The notes below the pieces were generated by a model. The model saw only the letters and a program-made list of their open reading frames with translations. It searched no databases and was not told the origin of the DNA. A DNA stretch of 64,000 nucleotides. Source: Kribbella jejuensis (GTDB taxonomy: Bacteria; Actinomycetota; Actinomycetes; Propionibacteriales; Kribbellaceae). Made by a program: the position numbers and the translations under genes. The stretch is from contig NZ_VFMM01000004.1 of the NCBI RefSeq assembly GCF_006715085.1, forward strand, positions 1 to 64,000. Reading direction: 5' to 3'. Of the stretch, positions 1 through 8,409 are shown piece by piece; position 1 is the first letter of the stretch; every line of letters begins with the position of its first letter.

Positions 1-1
1 C

Positions 2-859
2 GTGGTCGTGGCCGGTGGCGTCGAGCACATGGGCCGGCACCCGATGGGCGAGGGCGTCGACCCGAACCCGCGGATCATCGCCGAGAAGCTCGTCGACACC
101 TCGGCGCTGGTGATGGGCTCGACCGCCGAGAACCTGCACGACCGGTACCCGACGATCACCAAGGAGCGCGCCGACGCGTACGCCGTCGCCTCACAGGAGA
201 AGGCGGCAAAGGCCTACGCGAACGACCTGATCCAGCCGGACCTGGTACCGATCGCGACCCGGTCCGCCGAGCAGGGCTGGGGTTACGCCACCACCGACGA
301 GCCGATGCGGCCGGGCACGACGGCCGAGGACCTCGCCGGACTGAAGACCCCGTTCCGCCCGCACGGCCGGGTGACCGCGGGCAACTCCGCCGGTATCAAC
401 GACGGCGCCACCGCGTGCGTACTGACGTCGGCCGAGGCGGCCGAGGAACTCGGGCTGACCCCGAAGATGAAGCTGGTCTCGTACGCGTTCGCCGGCGTCG
501 AGCCGGAGGTGATGGGCGAGGGCCCGATCCCCGCGACCGAGAAGGCGCTGCGGCTCGCCGGACTGACCATCGACGACATCCAGGCCTTCGAGGTGAACGA
601 GGCGTTCGCCGTCCAGGTGCTGGCGTTCCTGGAGCACTACGGGATCGCCGACGACGACCCGCGGGTCAACCCGTACGGCGGTGCGATCGCGTTCGGCCAC
701 CCGCTGGCGTCGTCCGGCGTGCGGCTGATGAACCAGCTGGCCAAGCAGTTCGAGCAGCGGCCCGAGGTCCGCTACGGCCTCACCACCATGTGCGTCGGCC
801 TCGGCATGGGCGGGACCGTCATCTGGGAGAACCCCAACTGGGAAGGTGCGGCCGCATGA
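2..859 (+). CDS. fadA: Thiolase (acetyl-CoA C-acyltransferase), 3' part
   Basis: C-terminal part of a thiolase; the gene runs off the left edge, so the true start and the N-terminal nucleophilic cysteine are not visible. What remains includes the NEAFA motif, the thiolase signature around GGAIAFGHPLASSG with its catalytic histidine, and the C-terminal CVGLGMGG motif with the second catalytic cysteine. The family catalyses the last, thiolytic step of fatty-acid beta-oxidation (3-ketoacyl-CoA to acetyl-CoA and a shortened acyl-CoA) in the cytoplasm. The TGA overlaps the ATG of the next gene (ATGA), so the two form one operon and are probably partners of a trifunctional-type complex. Substrate chain length cannot be told. 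Confidence 0.93.
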   Translation: MVVAGGVEHMGRHPMGEGVDPNPRIIAEKLVDTSALVMGSTAENLHDRYPTITKERADAYAVASQEKAAKAYANDLIQPDLVPIATRSAEQGWGYATTDEPMRPGTTAEDLAGLKTPFRPHGRVTAGNSAGINDGATACVLTSAEAAEELGLTPKMKLVSYAFAGVEPEVMGEGPIPATEKALRLAGLTIDDIQAFEVNEAFAVQVLAFLEHYGIADDDPRVNPYGGAIAFGHPLASSGVRLMNQLAKQFEQRPEVRYGLTTMCVGLGMGGTVIWENPNWEGAAA

Positions 860-2964
860 GTCTGCAGGAACTGATCGACAGCGCTTCCGCCCTGTCGACC
901 GACGAGGTTGTCACACTGGCGCACTCGCGGGACGTCGCACTCCCTGGGAAAGCCGGCCTGATGGCGCTCATCACGCTGGACAACGGGCACGACCACACCA
1001 AGCCGAACACGTTCGGGCCGAAGGGCCTGGGCTCGCTGAACGCGGCTCTCGACGCGGCGCTGGCGCGGGACGAGATCGTCGCGATCGGTGTCACCGGTAA
1101 GCCGTTCATCCTGGCCGCGGGCGCGGACCTGACCGGCGTACCGAAGCTGAAGGACCGGGAGCAGGCGCTGGCGCTCGGCAAGATCGGGCACGGCGTACTG
1201 CGCAAGCTGGTCGACGGCGGCAAGCCGTCGTTCGCGTTCGTGAACGGCGTCGCGCTCGGCGGCGGGCTCGAGGTCGCGCTGCACGCGACGTACCGGACCG
1301 TGTCGGTCGCGGCCGGGATGCTGTCGACGCCGGAGGTCTTCCTCGGGCTGATCCCGGGCTGGGGCGGCAACTTCCTGCTGCCGAACCTGATCGGTGCGGA
1401 CAACGCGGTGAAGGTCGTCGTCGAGAACGCGCTGAACCAGAACAAGATGCTCAGCGGCCCGGAGGCCGTGAAGCTCGGCATCGGCGACGTACTGCTCGAC
1501 TCGGCCGACTTCCTGGAGCAGTCGCTGCTGTGGGCCTCGCGCGTCCTCACCGGCGCCGTTGTTGTCGCGCGACCCGCGATCGACCGCGGCGAGGCGTGGG
1601 ACGCGGCCGTTGCCCGAGGCAAGGCTTTCGCCGACGTCAAGGTCAGCGGCGCGGCGCCGGCGCCGTACCGGGCTCTGGACCTGATCGCGGCGGCTCGCGA
1701 CAACGATCGCGACCGGGGCTTCGCGGCCGAGGACGAGGCGCTCGCGGACCTGATCATGAGCGAGGAGCTGCGCAGCGGGCTGTACGCGTTCGACCTCGTT
1801 AACAAGCGGGCCAAGCGGCCGGCCGGTGCGCCGGACAAGTCGCTGGCGCGGCCGGTGAACAAGGTCGGCGTCGTCGGTGCAGGTCTGATGGCGGGTCAGC
1901 TCGCGCTGCTGTTCGCCCGCCGGCTCGAGGTTCCCGTCGTACTCACCGATCTGGACCAGGAGCGGGTCGACCGCGGTGTCGGGTACGTGCACGGTGAGAT
2001 CGACAAGCTGCTCGCGAAGGGCCGGGTGCGCCCGGACAAGGCGAACCAGCTGAAGACGCTCGTCACCGGGTCGGTGGACAAGAGCGTGTTCGCGGACGCG
2101 GACTTCGTCATCGAGGCCGTATTCGAGGAGCTGCAGTTGAAGAAGACGATCTTCGCCGACCTGGAGAAGATCATCCGGCCGGATGCTGTGTTGGCGACGA
2201 ACACCTCGTCCCTGTCGGTGACCGAGATGGCCGCGGACCTGGAGCACCCGGAGCGGGTCGTCGGGTTCCACTTCTTCAACCCGGTCGCGGTGCTGCCGCT
2301 GCTGGAGATCATCCGCGCGGATCGCACCGACGACGAGTCGCTGGCGACGGCGTTCGCGGTCGGCAAGAAGCTGAAGAAGTCGTGCGTACTGGTCAAGGAC
2401 GCGCCGGCGTTCGTGGTGAACCGGCTCCTGACCCGCTTCCTCGGCGAGGTCAGCGCGGCGGTCGACGAGGGTACGCCGATCCCTTCCGCGGACCGTGCCC
2501 TGTCCGCCCTCGGTCTCCCGATGCCGCCGTTCGTGCTGCTCCAGCTGGTCGGCCTGCCGGTCGCGCTGCACGTCGCGGAGACGATGAACCGCGCGTACCC
2601 CGACCGGTACGCCGTCTCGGAGAACCTCGCCAAGGTCGTTGCCGCCGGCAAGAGCTCGTTCTACATCTGGCCCGAGGGCAAGCCGGTCGTCGACCCCGAG
2701 GTCGAGGCACTGGTCACGGTGGGCGACAAGCCGTCCACCCCCGACGAACTCCGCACAAGAGTCCTCACGGCCCTGGCCGAAGAAATCAAGATCATGCTCG
2801 ACGAAGGCGTAGTAGCCGAAGCCCAAGACATCGACCTCTGCCTGCTGCTGGGCGCCGGCTGGCCCTTCCACCTGGGCGGCATCACCCCGTACCTCGACCG
2901 CACAGGCATCGCCGAAAAGGTCAACGGCACCCGCTTCCTCCCCCGAGGCACAGCCAGCCTCTAA
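856..2964 (+). CDS. fadB: Fatty-acid oxidation multifunctional protein: enoyl-CoA hydratase / 3-hydroxyacyl-CoA dehydrogenase
   Basis: A 702-residue FadB-type protein. The N-terminal third is a crotonase domain with oxyanion-hole elements AAGADLTG and ALGGGLEVAL. From about residue 335 follows a 3-hydroxyacyl-CoA dehydrogenase with a Rossmann glycine motif (GVVGAGLMAG), the NTSS and GFHFFNP motifs, then a helical C-terminal dehydrogenase domain. It hydrates enoyl-CoA and oxidises the 3-hydroxyacyl-CoA with NAD+. The ATG at 856 overlaps the thiolase stop, which fixes the start. Longer upstream in-frame sequence exists but lies over the thiolase gene. Length and domain order match the family. 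Confidence 0.95.
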   Translation: MSLQELIDSASALSTDEVVTLAHSRDVALPGKAGLMALITLDNGHDHTKPNTFGPKGLGSLNAALDAALARDEIVAIGVTGKPFILAAGADLTGVPKLKDREQALALGKIGHGVLRKLVDGGKPSFAFVNGVALGGGLEVALHATYRTVSVAAGMLSTPEVFLGLIPGWGGNFLLPNLIGADNAVKVVVENALNQNKMLSGPEAVKLGIGDVLLDSADFLEQSLLWASRVLTGAVVVARPAIDRGEAWDAAVARGKAFADVKVSGAAPAPYRALDLIAAARDNDRDRGFAAEDEALADLIMSEELRSGLYAFDLVNKRAKRPAGAPDKSLARPVNKVGVVGAGLMAGQLALLFARRLEVPVVLTDLDQERVDRGVGYVHGEIDKLLAKGRVRPDKANQLKTLVTGSVDKSVFADADFVIEAVFEELQLKKTIFADLEKIIRPDAVLATNTSSLSVTEMAADLEHPERVVGFHFFNPVAVLPLLEIIRADRTDDESLATAFAVGKKLKKSCVLVKDAPAFVVNRLLTRFLGEVSAAVDEGTPIPSADRALSALGLPMPPFVLLQLVGLPVALHVAETMNRAYPDRYAVSENLAKVVAAGKSSFYIWPEGKPVVDPEVEALVTVGDKPSTPDELRTRVLTALAEEIKIMLDEGVVAEAQDIDLCLLLGAGWPFHLGGITPYLDRTGIAEKVNGTRFLPRGTASL

Positions 2965-3083
2965 CAATCCGCTGGGGGCCAGTGCGGCGCCGGAAGCCCG
3001 CCCCGGCCCCCAGCAACAACCAACCCGACCCCAAGAACAAAAGACCAAAAACCAAAGCACGCCAAGAAACAAATTTCAGATTG

Positions 3084-3100
3084 GTGACTGGCTTAGTCAC
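3084..3100. promoter_or_regulatory. Inverted repeat GTGACT-N5-AGTCAC
   Basis: Perfect 6-bp arms around a 5-base spacer, in a locally AT-rich stretch about 120 bases after fadB. It has the form of a TetR/GntR-type operator, but no gene starts nearby on either strand, so it may be a relic or a weak hairpin. Function unassigned. Confidence 0.25.
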
Positions 3101-3233
3101 ATCACCGGCGGTTCGCCTCAACACCACGGCGCTTGAGTCCACCCCGAAGGATTCGCGCCCATCGAGTCCGTGAACCCGCGAATGTGCACCCACTCACCGG
3201 GACGCAGCTCGGGTGGGGTTTCCCCCGCCCAGT

Positions 3234-3926
3234 AGTTGCTCGGTTGTCAACTCTGCCTGCAGGTGGCGGTGGGCCGACAACTGCACCCACGTGGTAGCCG
3301 CCCGCCCCGCCAACGCGCGTGCCCCCGGCGCCCCGCACCTGTCGACCAACGCACCTCGCGCCTCTTCGGCTGACAGCTCTCACCCACCCAGCGGCACCCA
3401 CACCGGTCGACCGACCCACCTCGCGCATCCTGCGCCGACAGCCCCCGGTCGGCGGCACCGCACCTGCCTACCGATCTACCTGACGGATGCTCGGCTGCCA
3501 GTTCCAACCACCGCCCGTAGCTGCTCGGCTTACAGCTCTCCCCCACCCAGCGACACCCACCCTGCCGACTTAACCCACCTCGCGCATCCTGCGCCGACAG
3601 CCCTCGGCCAGCGGCCCGCACCTGCGTACCGACCTACCTGACGGATGCTCGGCTGTCAGCTCCATCCACCGCCCGTAGCTGCTCGGCTTACAGCTCTCCC
3701 CCACCCAGCGGCACGCACACCTGCCGACCAGCCCACCTCGCGCATCCTGCGCCGACAGCCCCCGGCCGGCGGCCCGCACCTGCCTACCGACCTACCTGGC
3801 GGATGCTCGGCTGTCAGCTCTTCCCCACCTGGCGCGTCCCCCGCGGACAGCTCTGCCCACCGGCGGCCCGCGCCCGCCTACCGACCTACTTGGCGGACGC
3901 GGGGCCGTCAGCTCCATCCACCGTCC
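3234..3926. repeat. Degenerate tandem array, about 158-bp higher-order unit
   Basis: Gene-free region between the convergent fadB and the first gluzincin gene. A core close to GCTCGGCTgACAGCTC recurs every 30-40 bases (near 3236, 3365, 3490, 3523, 3648, 3681 and 3805). Larger blocks recur about every 158 bases: CCTCGCGCATCCTGCGCCGA starts near 3419, 3578 and 3735, and the segment with CCGCCCGTAGCTGCTCGGCT at 3509 and 3667. Open frames here are explained by GC-rich repetition, not by coding. There are no unique spacers, so it is not a CRISPR array. It may be a minisatellite or a structured 3' UTR. Confidence 0.75.
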
Positions 3927-4095
3927 GGTAGCTGCTCGGCTGACAGCTCTTTCCCCACCCGGTAGCCGCTCGGCTGACAGCTCTTTCCCCACCCGGTAGC
4001 CGCTCGGCTGACAGCTCTTTCCCCACCCGGTAGGTGCTCGGCTGACAGCTGTTGCTCCACCCGGTAGCCGCTCGGCTGGCAGCTCTTGGCCGCCC
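3927..4095. repeat. 34-bp tandem direct repeats, five copies
   Basis: Units start at 3927, 3961, 3995, 4029 and 4063. The second and third are identical and the first differs from them by one base; the last two are diverged. Each unit begins GGTAG and contains GCTCGGCTGACAGCTC, then a pyrimidine-rich TTTCCCCACCC. Read on the minus strand the unit has a short dyad, AGCCG-AG-CGGCT. A sixth, partial core (GTTGTCAGCC) covers the stop codon of the gluzincin gene at 4112, so the array starts at the 3' end of that gene and would be its 3' UTR. Confidence 0.85.
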
Positions 4096-4111
4096 GGTAG
4101 GTGGTTGGTTG

Positions 4112-5398
4112 TCAGCCTTTGAAGGTTTTTGTGGAGGCGGCTATTTGAGCAGCCGTTTGGCCGGTGTCCTTCTTCACCACGGATTCGCCGTGTTGGGCCA
4201 GGTCGGTGTAGAGAGCGGCCAGTTTTTTCTCGCCGAGTTTGTGGGCCAGGTACTCGATTGTCCACCAGCTCGTCCCATACGCAAGATCCGCGTTGCCGTC
4301 GAACGTAGTGCGGTCCGGCAGCGTCTTCAGTTTCGGGAGGTACTGCGACTTCACCCGCTTGCGGTACGGATCGACGGACCAGTGCGGGTCATCTTCGATG
4401 GAGCGGCAGCGGACGTACTCCGCCAGCCCCTCGACCGCCCAGATCGGAGCGTTCGTACCCAAAGTAGCCGTGGCGACATGAGTCATCTCATGCACCAGCA
4501 GGTCCTTGTCAAGCCTCTTCCGCAGCGCCGGGTTCACCACGATCCGACTGCCGATCGGCCGCCCCATGGGTCGCCCCATCTGCTGCCCCTCGAACAGCGT
4601 CACCGCCTTCGCGGCGATCGTCCAACCGTCACCGCTACCAGCGGTCCACAGCGTCGACATCACGCTGTTCTGCGGCATCGCGACCACCATCACGGCCCCG
4701 TTCCACGGCCGCTTCCAGTGCTTGCGTACCGACGTCACCGCCTTCTCGGCGACCTGCGCGACCTTCGTCCCGATGCCGGCTTCCTTCTTGTCCACCACCA
4801 CCGCGACCGTTCCCCGCCGTACGACGACCACCTCGGAGAAGTCCCACGGCTGGTGATGCCCGTCCGCGCTCAGCAACTCGTCAGCGGCGGAGTCGTCGAC
4901 CAGGACCCACCCACCGGACCGATGCACGAACGAGTACCCGAGATCGGTCTGCACCGGCCGCGGATCCAGCCCGCTCACCTGGTACCGCATCATCACCCGC
5001 GTCGAGAACGTCGCCGCCCCGAACTTGTCCACCAGCCCCGGGATCGGCCGGAACACGTCCGCGCTGTAGTACTTCAGCGAACTCAGCCCGAACTTCCGCA
5101 GATTCGTGAACAACAACTTCTGCCGCGCGACCAACACCGGCTGCTTCGGATCGACCGCGGCCAGGAACCCCTTCAGATCCCCCTTCAGCACAGCGGCCGC
5201 CCGCGCAGCCAGCAGTACGTCGATCGCCTTCTTCCGCGCCGCGTCCTCCGTAGCGGCCGCCGTCGGAGAAGGCGTCACCGCAACTGCGGCGGCCGCGTCA
5301 CCAGGCGGTACGTCGCGACTCCGGACGACGACAACCGCGCCGGACGCAGCGAGCGCCAGCGCGGCAACGCCCGCGTACAGGCGTTTGTGGTGCTTCAT
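4112..5398 (-). CDS. Exported/anchored gluzincin-like HExxH protein, paralogue 1
   Basis: A 428-residue protein with an N-terminal signal or membrane anchor after KHHKR, then an Ala/Pro/Thr-rich linker. A globular domain carries HEMTH at 303-307 and a glutamate in WAVEGLAEYV at 323. That spacing (HExxH, about 15 residues, E) is the gluzincin zinc-site pattern, as in peptidase MA-like domains. The N-terminal half (LLxxRxxAxLxGD..FLAxVDP) is shared with the two paralogues at 7012-8343 and 8410-9750. The ATG at 5398 was chosen because it precedes the signal segment; the frame is open further upstream but runs over other sequence. Proteolysis outside the membrane is inferred; the substrate is unknown. 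Confidence 0.8.
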   Translation of the reverse strand: MKHHKRLYAGVAALALAASGAVVVVRSRDVPPGDAAAAVAVTPSPTAAATEDAARKKAIDVLLAARAAAVLKGDLKGFLAAVDPKQPVLVARQKLLFTNLRKFGLSSLKYYSADVFRPIPGLVDKFGAATFSTRVMMRYQVSGLDPRPVQTDLGYSFVHRSGGWVLVDDSAADELLSADGHHQPWDFSEVVVVRRGTVAVVVDKKEAGIGTKVAQVAEKAVTSVRKHWKRPWNGAVMVVAMPQNSVMSTLWTAGSGDGWTIAAKAVTLFEGQQMGRPMGRPIGSRIVVNPALRKRLDKDLLVHEMTHVATATLGTNAPIWAVEGLAEYVRCRSIEDDPHWSVDPYRKRVKSQYLPKLKTLPDRTTFDGNADLAYGTSWWTIEYLAHKLGEKKLAALYTDLAQHGESVVKKDTGQTAAQIAASTKTFKG

Positions 5399-5411
5399 CG
5401 GTGGCCCCCTA

Positions 5412-5448
5412 GGACAGTCGGCCGATCCTACCGGCCGGCCGACCGTCC
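5412..5448 (-). terminator. Hairpin after the permease gene
   Basis: GGACAGTCGGCC at 5412-5423 pairs with GGCCGACCGTCC at 5437-5448 with one mismatch and a 13-base loop. It lies 13 bases past the permease stop and just before the gluzincin 1 start. There is no T-run, so it could attenuate rather than fully terminate. Confidence 0.45.
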
Positions 5449-5460
5449 CTGGGACGAGGA

Positions 5461-6942
5461 TCAGGCTTTCTGGACCTCGCCGGTCTTCTGCTCGATTCCG
5501 ACTCGGCTCTTCCGGTAGCCGTACAGCGCGTAGAGGGCGAAGCCGAGCACCATCCAGACCAGGAACCGGATCCAGGTCTCGATCGACAGGTTCAGCATCA
5601 GGTAGATGCAGATCAGCGCGGCCAGGATCGGGATCACCGGGTTGCCCGGCACCCGGAACGAGCGCTGGATGTCGGGCCGGCTGCGGCGCAGCAGCGGTAC
5701 CGCGATCGACACCAGTGTGAACGCGGCCAGCGTGCCGATGTTCACCATTTCCTCGAGCTTCCCGATCGGGGTCAGCCCGGCGATGAGTGCGACCACGACG
5801 CCGATCCCGATGGTGAGCCGGTACGGCGTACCCCACTTCGGGTGGGTCTTGCCGAGCTGCTTCGGCATCAGGTGGTCGCGGCTCATCGCGAACACGACCC
5901 GGGCCGCACCGATCATCAGCGTCAGGACGACGGTGGTCAGACCGGCGACCGCACCGGCCGAGATCAGCGTCGCGAAGCCGCCCCGGCCGACCGACTTGAA
6001 CGCCTCCGCGAGCGCGGCCTCACCGTTGATGTCGGAGTACTTCACCATGCCGGTGATCACGATGCAGACCAGGACGTACAGCACGGTGCAGATCGCGAGC
6101 GAGCCGATAATGCCGCGCGGCAGGTCCCGCTGCGGGTTCTTCGCCTCCTCGGCCGTGGTCGCGACCACGTCGAACCCGATGAACGCGAAGAACACCAGCG
6201 ACGCGCCGGACACCAGCCCCATGATCCCGAACGTCGACGGGGTGAAGCCGAGGATCGCCTGGAACAGCGGCGTGGTCAGCTCGACGTGCCCGCCGGGCGC
6301 CGGCACGCTGTCCGGGATGAACGGCGTCAGGTTCGAGCCCTTGATGTAGAACAGACCGGCGATGATCACGAACAGCACCACGAACAGCTTGATCGCGACC
6401 AGCACCAGGTTGACCCGCAGCGACTCCTTGATGCCGATCGTCGCCAGCGTGGCCAGCACGAGCACCAGCAGCATCGCGAGCACGTTCACGTGGCTGTCGG
6501 GGCCGATCGAATCCGGCCAGCCGAGGCCGATCTGTTCGAGGAACAGCTTCGCGTACGTCGACCAGCCCTGCGCCACGACGCTTGCCCCGAGCATCAGTTC
6601 GAGCAGCAGGTCCCAGCCGATGATCCAGGCGAAGATCTCGCCCAGCGAGAAGTAGGAGAACGTGTACGCCGATCCCGACACCGGCACGGTGGAGGAGAAC
6701 TCGGCGTAGCACAGCGCCGCGAGCGCACAGCAGACGGCGGCCAGGACGAACGACAGCGCGATCCCCGGACCGGCGTACAGCTTGGCCGCGCGGCCGGTCA
6801 GCGTGAAGATACCCGCACCGATGATGACGCCGATGCCGAAGACGGTCAGGTCGATCGCGGTGAGGCGTTTCTTGAGCTGGAACTCCGGCTCGTCCGTGTC
6901 GGCGATCGACTGCTCGATCGTCTTCTTCCGCACAAGACTCAT
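5461..6942 (-). CDS. APC-superfamily amino-acid permease (CAT-like)
   Basis: A 493-residue membrane protein with about 12 or more hydrophobic segments. Near the N-terminus it has the APC signature GIGVIIGAGIFTLTG, and later FAFIGFDVVATTAEEAKNPQ, typical of cationic amino-acid transporter-like permeases (YfnA/CAT group). It most likely imports an amino acid by H+ symport at the cytoplasmic membrane; the substrate cannot be read from the sequence. The ATG at 6942 follows a strong ribosome-binding site (GAAGGAGG). A -35/-10 pair lies just upstream. It sits between two members of the gluzincin family, which may hint at peptide/amino-acid salvage, but that is speculation. Confidence 0.88.
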   Translation of the reverse strand: MSLVRKKTIEQSIADTDEPEFQLKKRLTAIDLTVFGIGVIIGAGIFTLTGRAAKLYAGPGIALSFVLAAVCCALAALCYAEFSSTVPVSGSAYTFSYFSLGEIFAWIIGWDLLLELMLGASVVAQGWSTYAKLFLEQIGLGWPDSIGPDSHVNVLAMLLVLVLATLATIGIKESLRVNLVLVAIKLFVVLFVIIAGLFYIKGSNLTPFIPDSVPAPGGHVELTTPLFQAILGFTPSTFGIMGLVSGASLVFFAFIGFDVVATTAEEAKNPQRDLPRGIIGSLAICTVLYVLVCIVITGMVKYSDINGEAALAEAFKSVGRGGFATLISAGAVAGLTTVVLTLMIGAARVVFAMSRDHLMPKQLGKTHPKWGTPYRLTIGIGVVVALIAGLTPIGKLEEMVNIGTLAAFTLVSIAVPLLRRSRPDIQRSFRVPGNPVIPILAALICIYLMLNLSIETWIRFLVWMVLGFALYALYGYRKSRVGIEQKTGEVQKA

Positions 6943-6974
6943 CAGCGCCTCCTTCAGGTGGACGGAACCCTCCG

Positions 6975-7003
6975 AGCCTGTACCTCTGACTGGATGAGGT
7001 CAA
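6975..7003 (-). promoter_or_regulatory. Promoter of the APC permease
   Basis: On the minus strand TTGACC (7003-6998) is followed after 17 bases by CAGGCT (6980-6975), giving a leader of about 26 bases that holds the GAAGGAGG ribosome-binding site. The -35 is good; the -10 departs from consensus at its first base. Confidence 0.45.
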
Positions 7004-7011
7004 ACCGCCAC

Positions 7012-8343
7012 TCAGCGTTGTGGCCGGTATGTTGTCAGTGACGTCCACAACGTCGCCTCGGTGAGACCCGTACGGTCCTGCAGGATGCGGTCGCGGGCAG
7101 CCTGGTCGGTGCCGTTGCGCGCCATGTCCTCGTACAGCTCCTCGACCTTGTCGAGCCCGATCCGCCGCACGAGGAAACGGACCGCCAGCCAGCTCACGCC
7201 GTACACGTCCGCGGAGTTCTGGTAGAAGCCCGCGTCGCTCGGCAGTGCGGTCAGCTGCGGTACGGCGGTGTCGACGACCTCCTGCTCCCACTTGGCGACC
7301 TGCCCGGGTCCGCTGAGAGCCTCGATCCCCCGCCAGGACACGTATTCCGCGGATCCCTCGGCCAGCCACAGCGGTTCGTACCCGCCGAGCGACGCGGTCA
7401 CGACATGCGTGATCTCGTGCGACAGCAGGATCTCGTCGACCTGGTCGCGCTGGTTCGGGTTGATCACGATGTACCCGCCGGCGACCGTACCGTCGACGGT
7501 CTCCTGACCGGGCAGCGACGAGAACGTGGAACCGGTACTGGCCGCGGACTCGATGTCCTCGTCGGCGAACCGGGCGTCCCGGACATCGGTCTCGTCGAGC
7601 GCGATCACCAGCACCGACCCGGTCCACTTCAACGGCCAGTACGCCGTCACCTCGGCCAGGCCCTCGTTCGCCGCGTGCACGATCGCCCGCCCGCGCCGGG
7701 TGTCGCCCTTCTCCACGATCACCATCACCCGCGGCGAACGCTGTACCTCGATCCGGCCGAGGTCCCACGCCTCCCGGTGCGCGCCCGGCCCGAGGTCGTT
7801 GTCGAGCTCGCTGTCCGACGTGAGCAGCCAGTGCCCGCCGCGGGCGATGAACGTGTACCCGAGCTCGGTCGTCACCGGTGTGAAGTCGACCTTGGGGATC
7901 TGGTACCGCATCAGCACCCGGACGAGGTACGTCGTACTCCCGTGCGCCTTGAGGATCTCCGGGTTGAAGCGCTCCTCGGCCTGGCTGTAGCCGAGCTCGT
8001 CGAAGCCGATCTCGACCAGGTTCGCGAACAGGATCTTCTGCGCCGCGACGAGCTTCTTGTTGGTGGGGTCGATGTCGGCGAGGAACAGCTGCTCGTTCCC
8101 GGTCTGCACGGCCTGGGCGCGGCGCACCAGGATCAGGTCGACGGCGAGCCGCCGGGCGGCGACCGCGGCCGCGATCCGGGACGGCTTGGGTGTCGTCGAC
8201 GGCGGTGCCGGGGTGGTGACGGCGAGCCGGGCGCGGGCGTCCTGATGCCGTTGTTCAACGGTGTAGACGACGCCGCCCGAGACCAGCGCCACCGCCAGCA
8301 GCAGACCCGACCAGCGGCGGAGAATGGGCGTCGTTGCACTCAC
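7012..8343 (-). CDS. Exported/anchored gluzincin-like HExxH protein, paralogue 2
   Basis: A 443-residue protein with a GTG start, an N-terminal hydrophobic anchor (about residues 12-28) and a Thr/Pro-rich linker. The domain carries HEITH at 309-313 and the third ligand E329 in WLAEGSAEYV. Shared blocks with paralogues 1 and 3 include the FLADIDPTNKKLVAAQ region, a Y-T-F block (LGYTFIARGGHW) and VMVIVEKGD. It begins 66 bases after the stop of paralogue 3, with its own TAGGGT -10 element and an AGGGG-type ribosome-binding site. It is probably a zinc peptidase-like protein facing the cell exterior; activity and target are unknown. Confidence 0.8.
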   Translation of the reverse strand: MSATTPILRRWSGLLLAVALVSGGVVYTVEQRHQDARARLAVTTPAPPSTTPKPSRIAAAVAARRLAVDLILVRRAQAVQTGNEQLFLADIDPTNKKLVAAQKILFANLVEIGFDELGYSQAEERFNPEILKAHGSTTYLVRVLMRYQIPKVDFTPVTTELGYTFIARGGHWLLTSDSELDNDLGPGAHREAWDLGRIEVQRSPRVMVIVEKGDTRRGRAIVHAANEGLAEVTAYWPLKWTGSVLVIALDETDVRDARFADEDIESAASTGSTFSSLPGQETVDGTVAGGYIVINPNQRDQVDEILLSHEITHVVTASLGGYEPLWLAEGSAEYVSWRGIEALSGPGQVAKWEQEVVDTAVPQLTALPSDAGFYQNSADVYGVSWLAVRFLVRRIGLDKVEELYEDMARNGTDQAARDRILQDRTGLTEATLWTSLTTYRPQR

Positions 8344-8388
8344 TACGGGCGGTTCCCCTCCGAGTACCCGATGGTTCGCAGCCGGGCT

Positions 8389-8394
8389 ACCCTA
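8389..8394 (-). promoter_or_regulatory. -10 element upstream of gluzincin paralogue 2
   Basis: TAGGGT on the minus strand, about 46 bases before the GTG at 8343, with CGGAGGGGAACC as the ribosome-binding region in the leader. No clear -35 was found, partly because the region runs into the end of the upstream gene. Confidence 0.35.
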
Positions 8395-8409
8395 CTCGAC
8401 GCCGCCGGT

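Noticed and set aside
772..3072. Long minus-strand frame over fadB
   Set aside because: Shadow of the FadB gene; no recognisable domain.
2921..3193. 90-codon minus-strand frame after fadB
   Set aside because: Overlaps the end of fadB, no ribosome-binding site, and no domain-like pattern.
3102..3965. Several short open frames in the repeat array on both strands
   Set aside because: They arise from repetition of GC-rich units, encode tandem peptides without a domain, and lack ribosome-binding sites.
3234..4110. CRISPR array
   Set aside because: Repeats abut without unique spacers of constant length and no cas gene is present.
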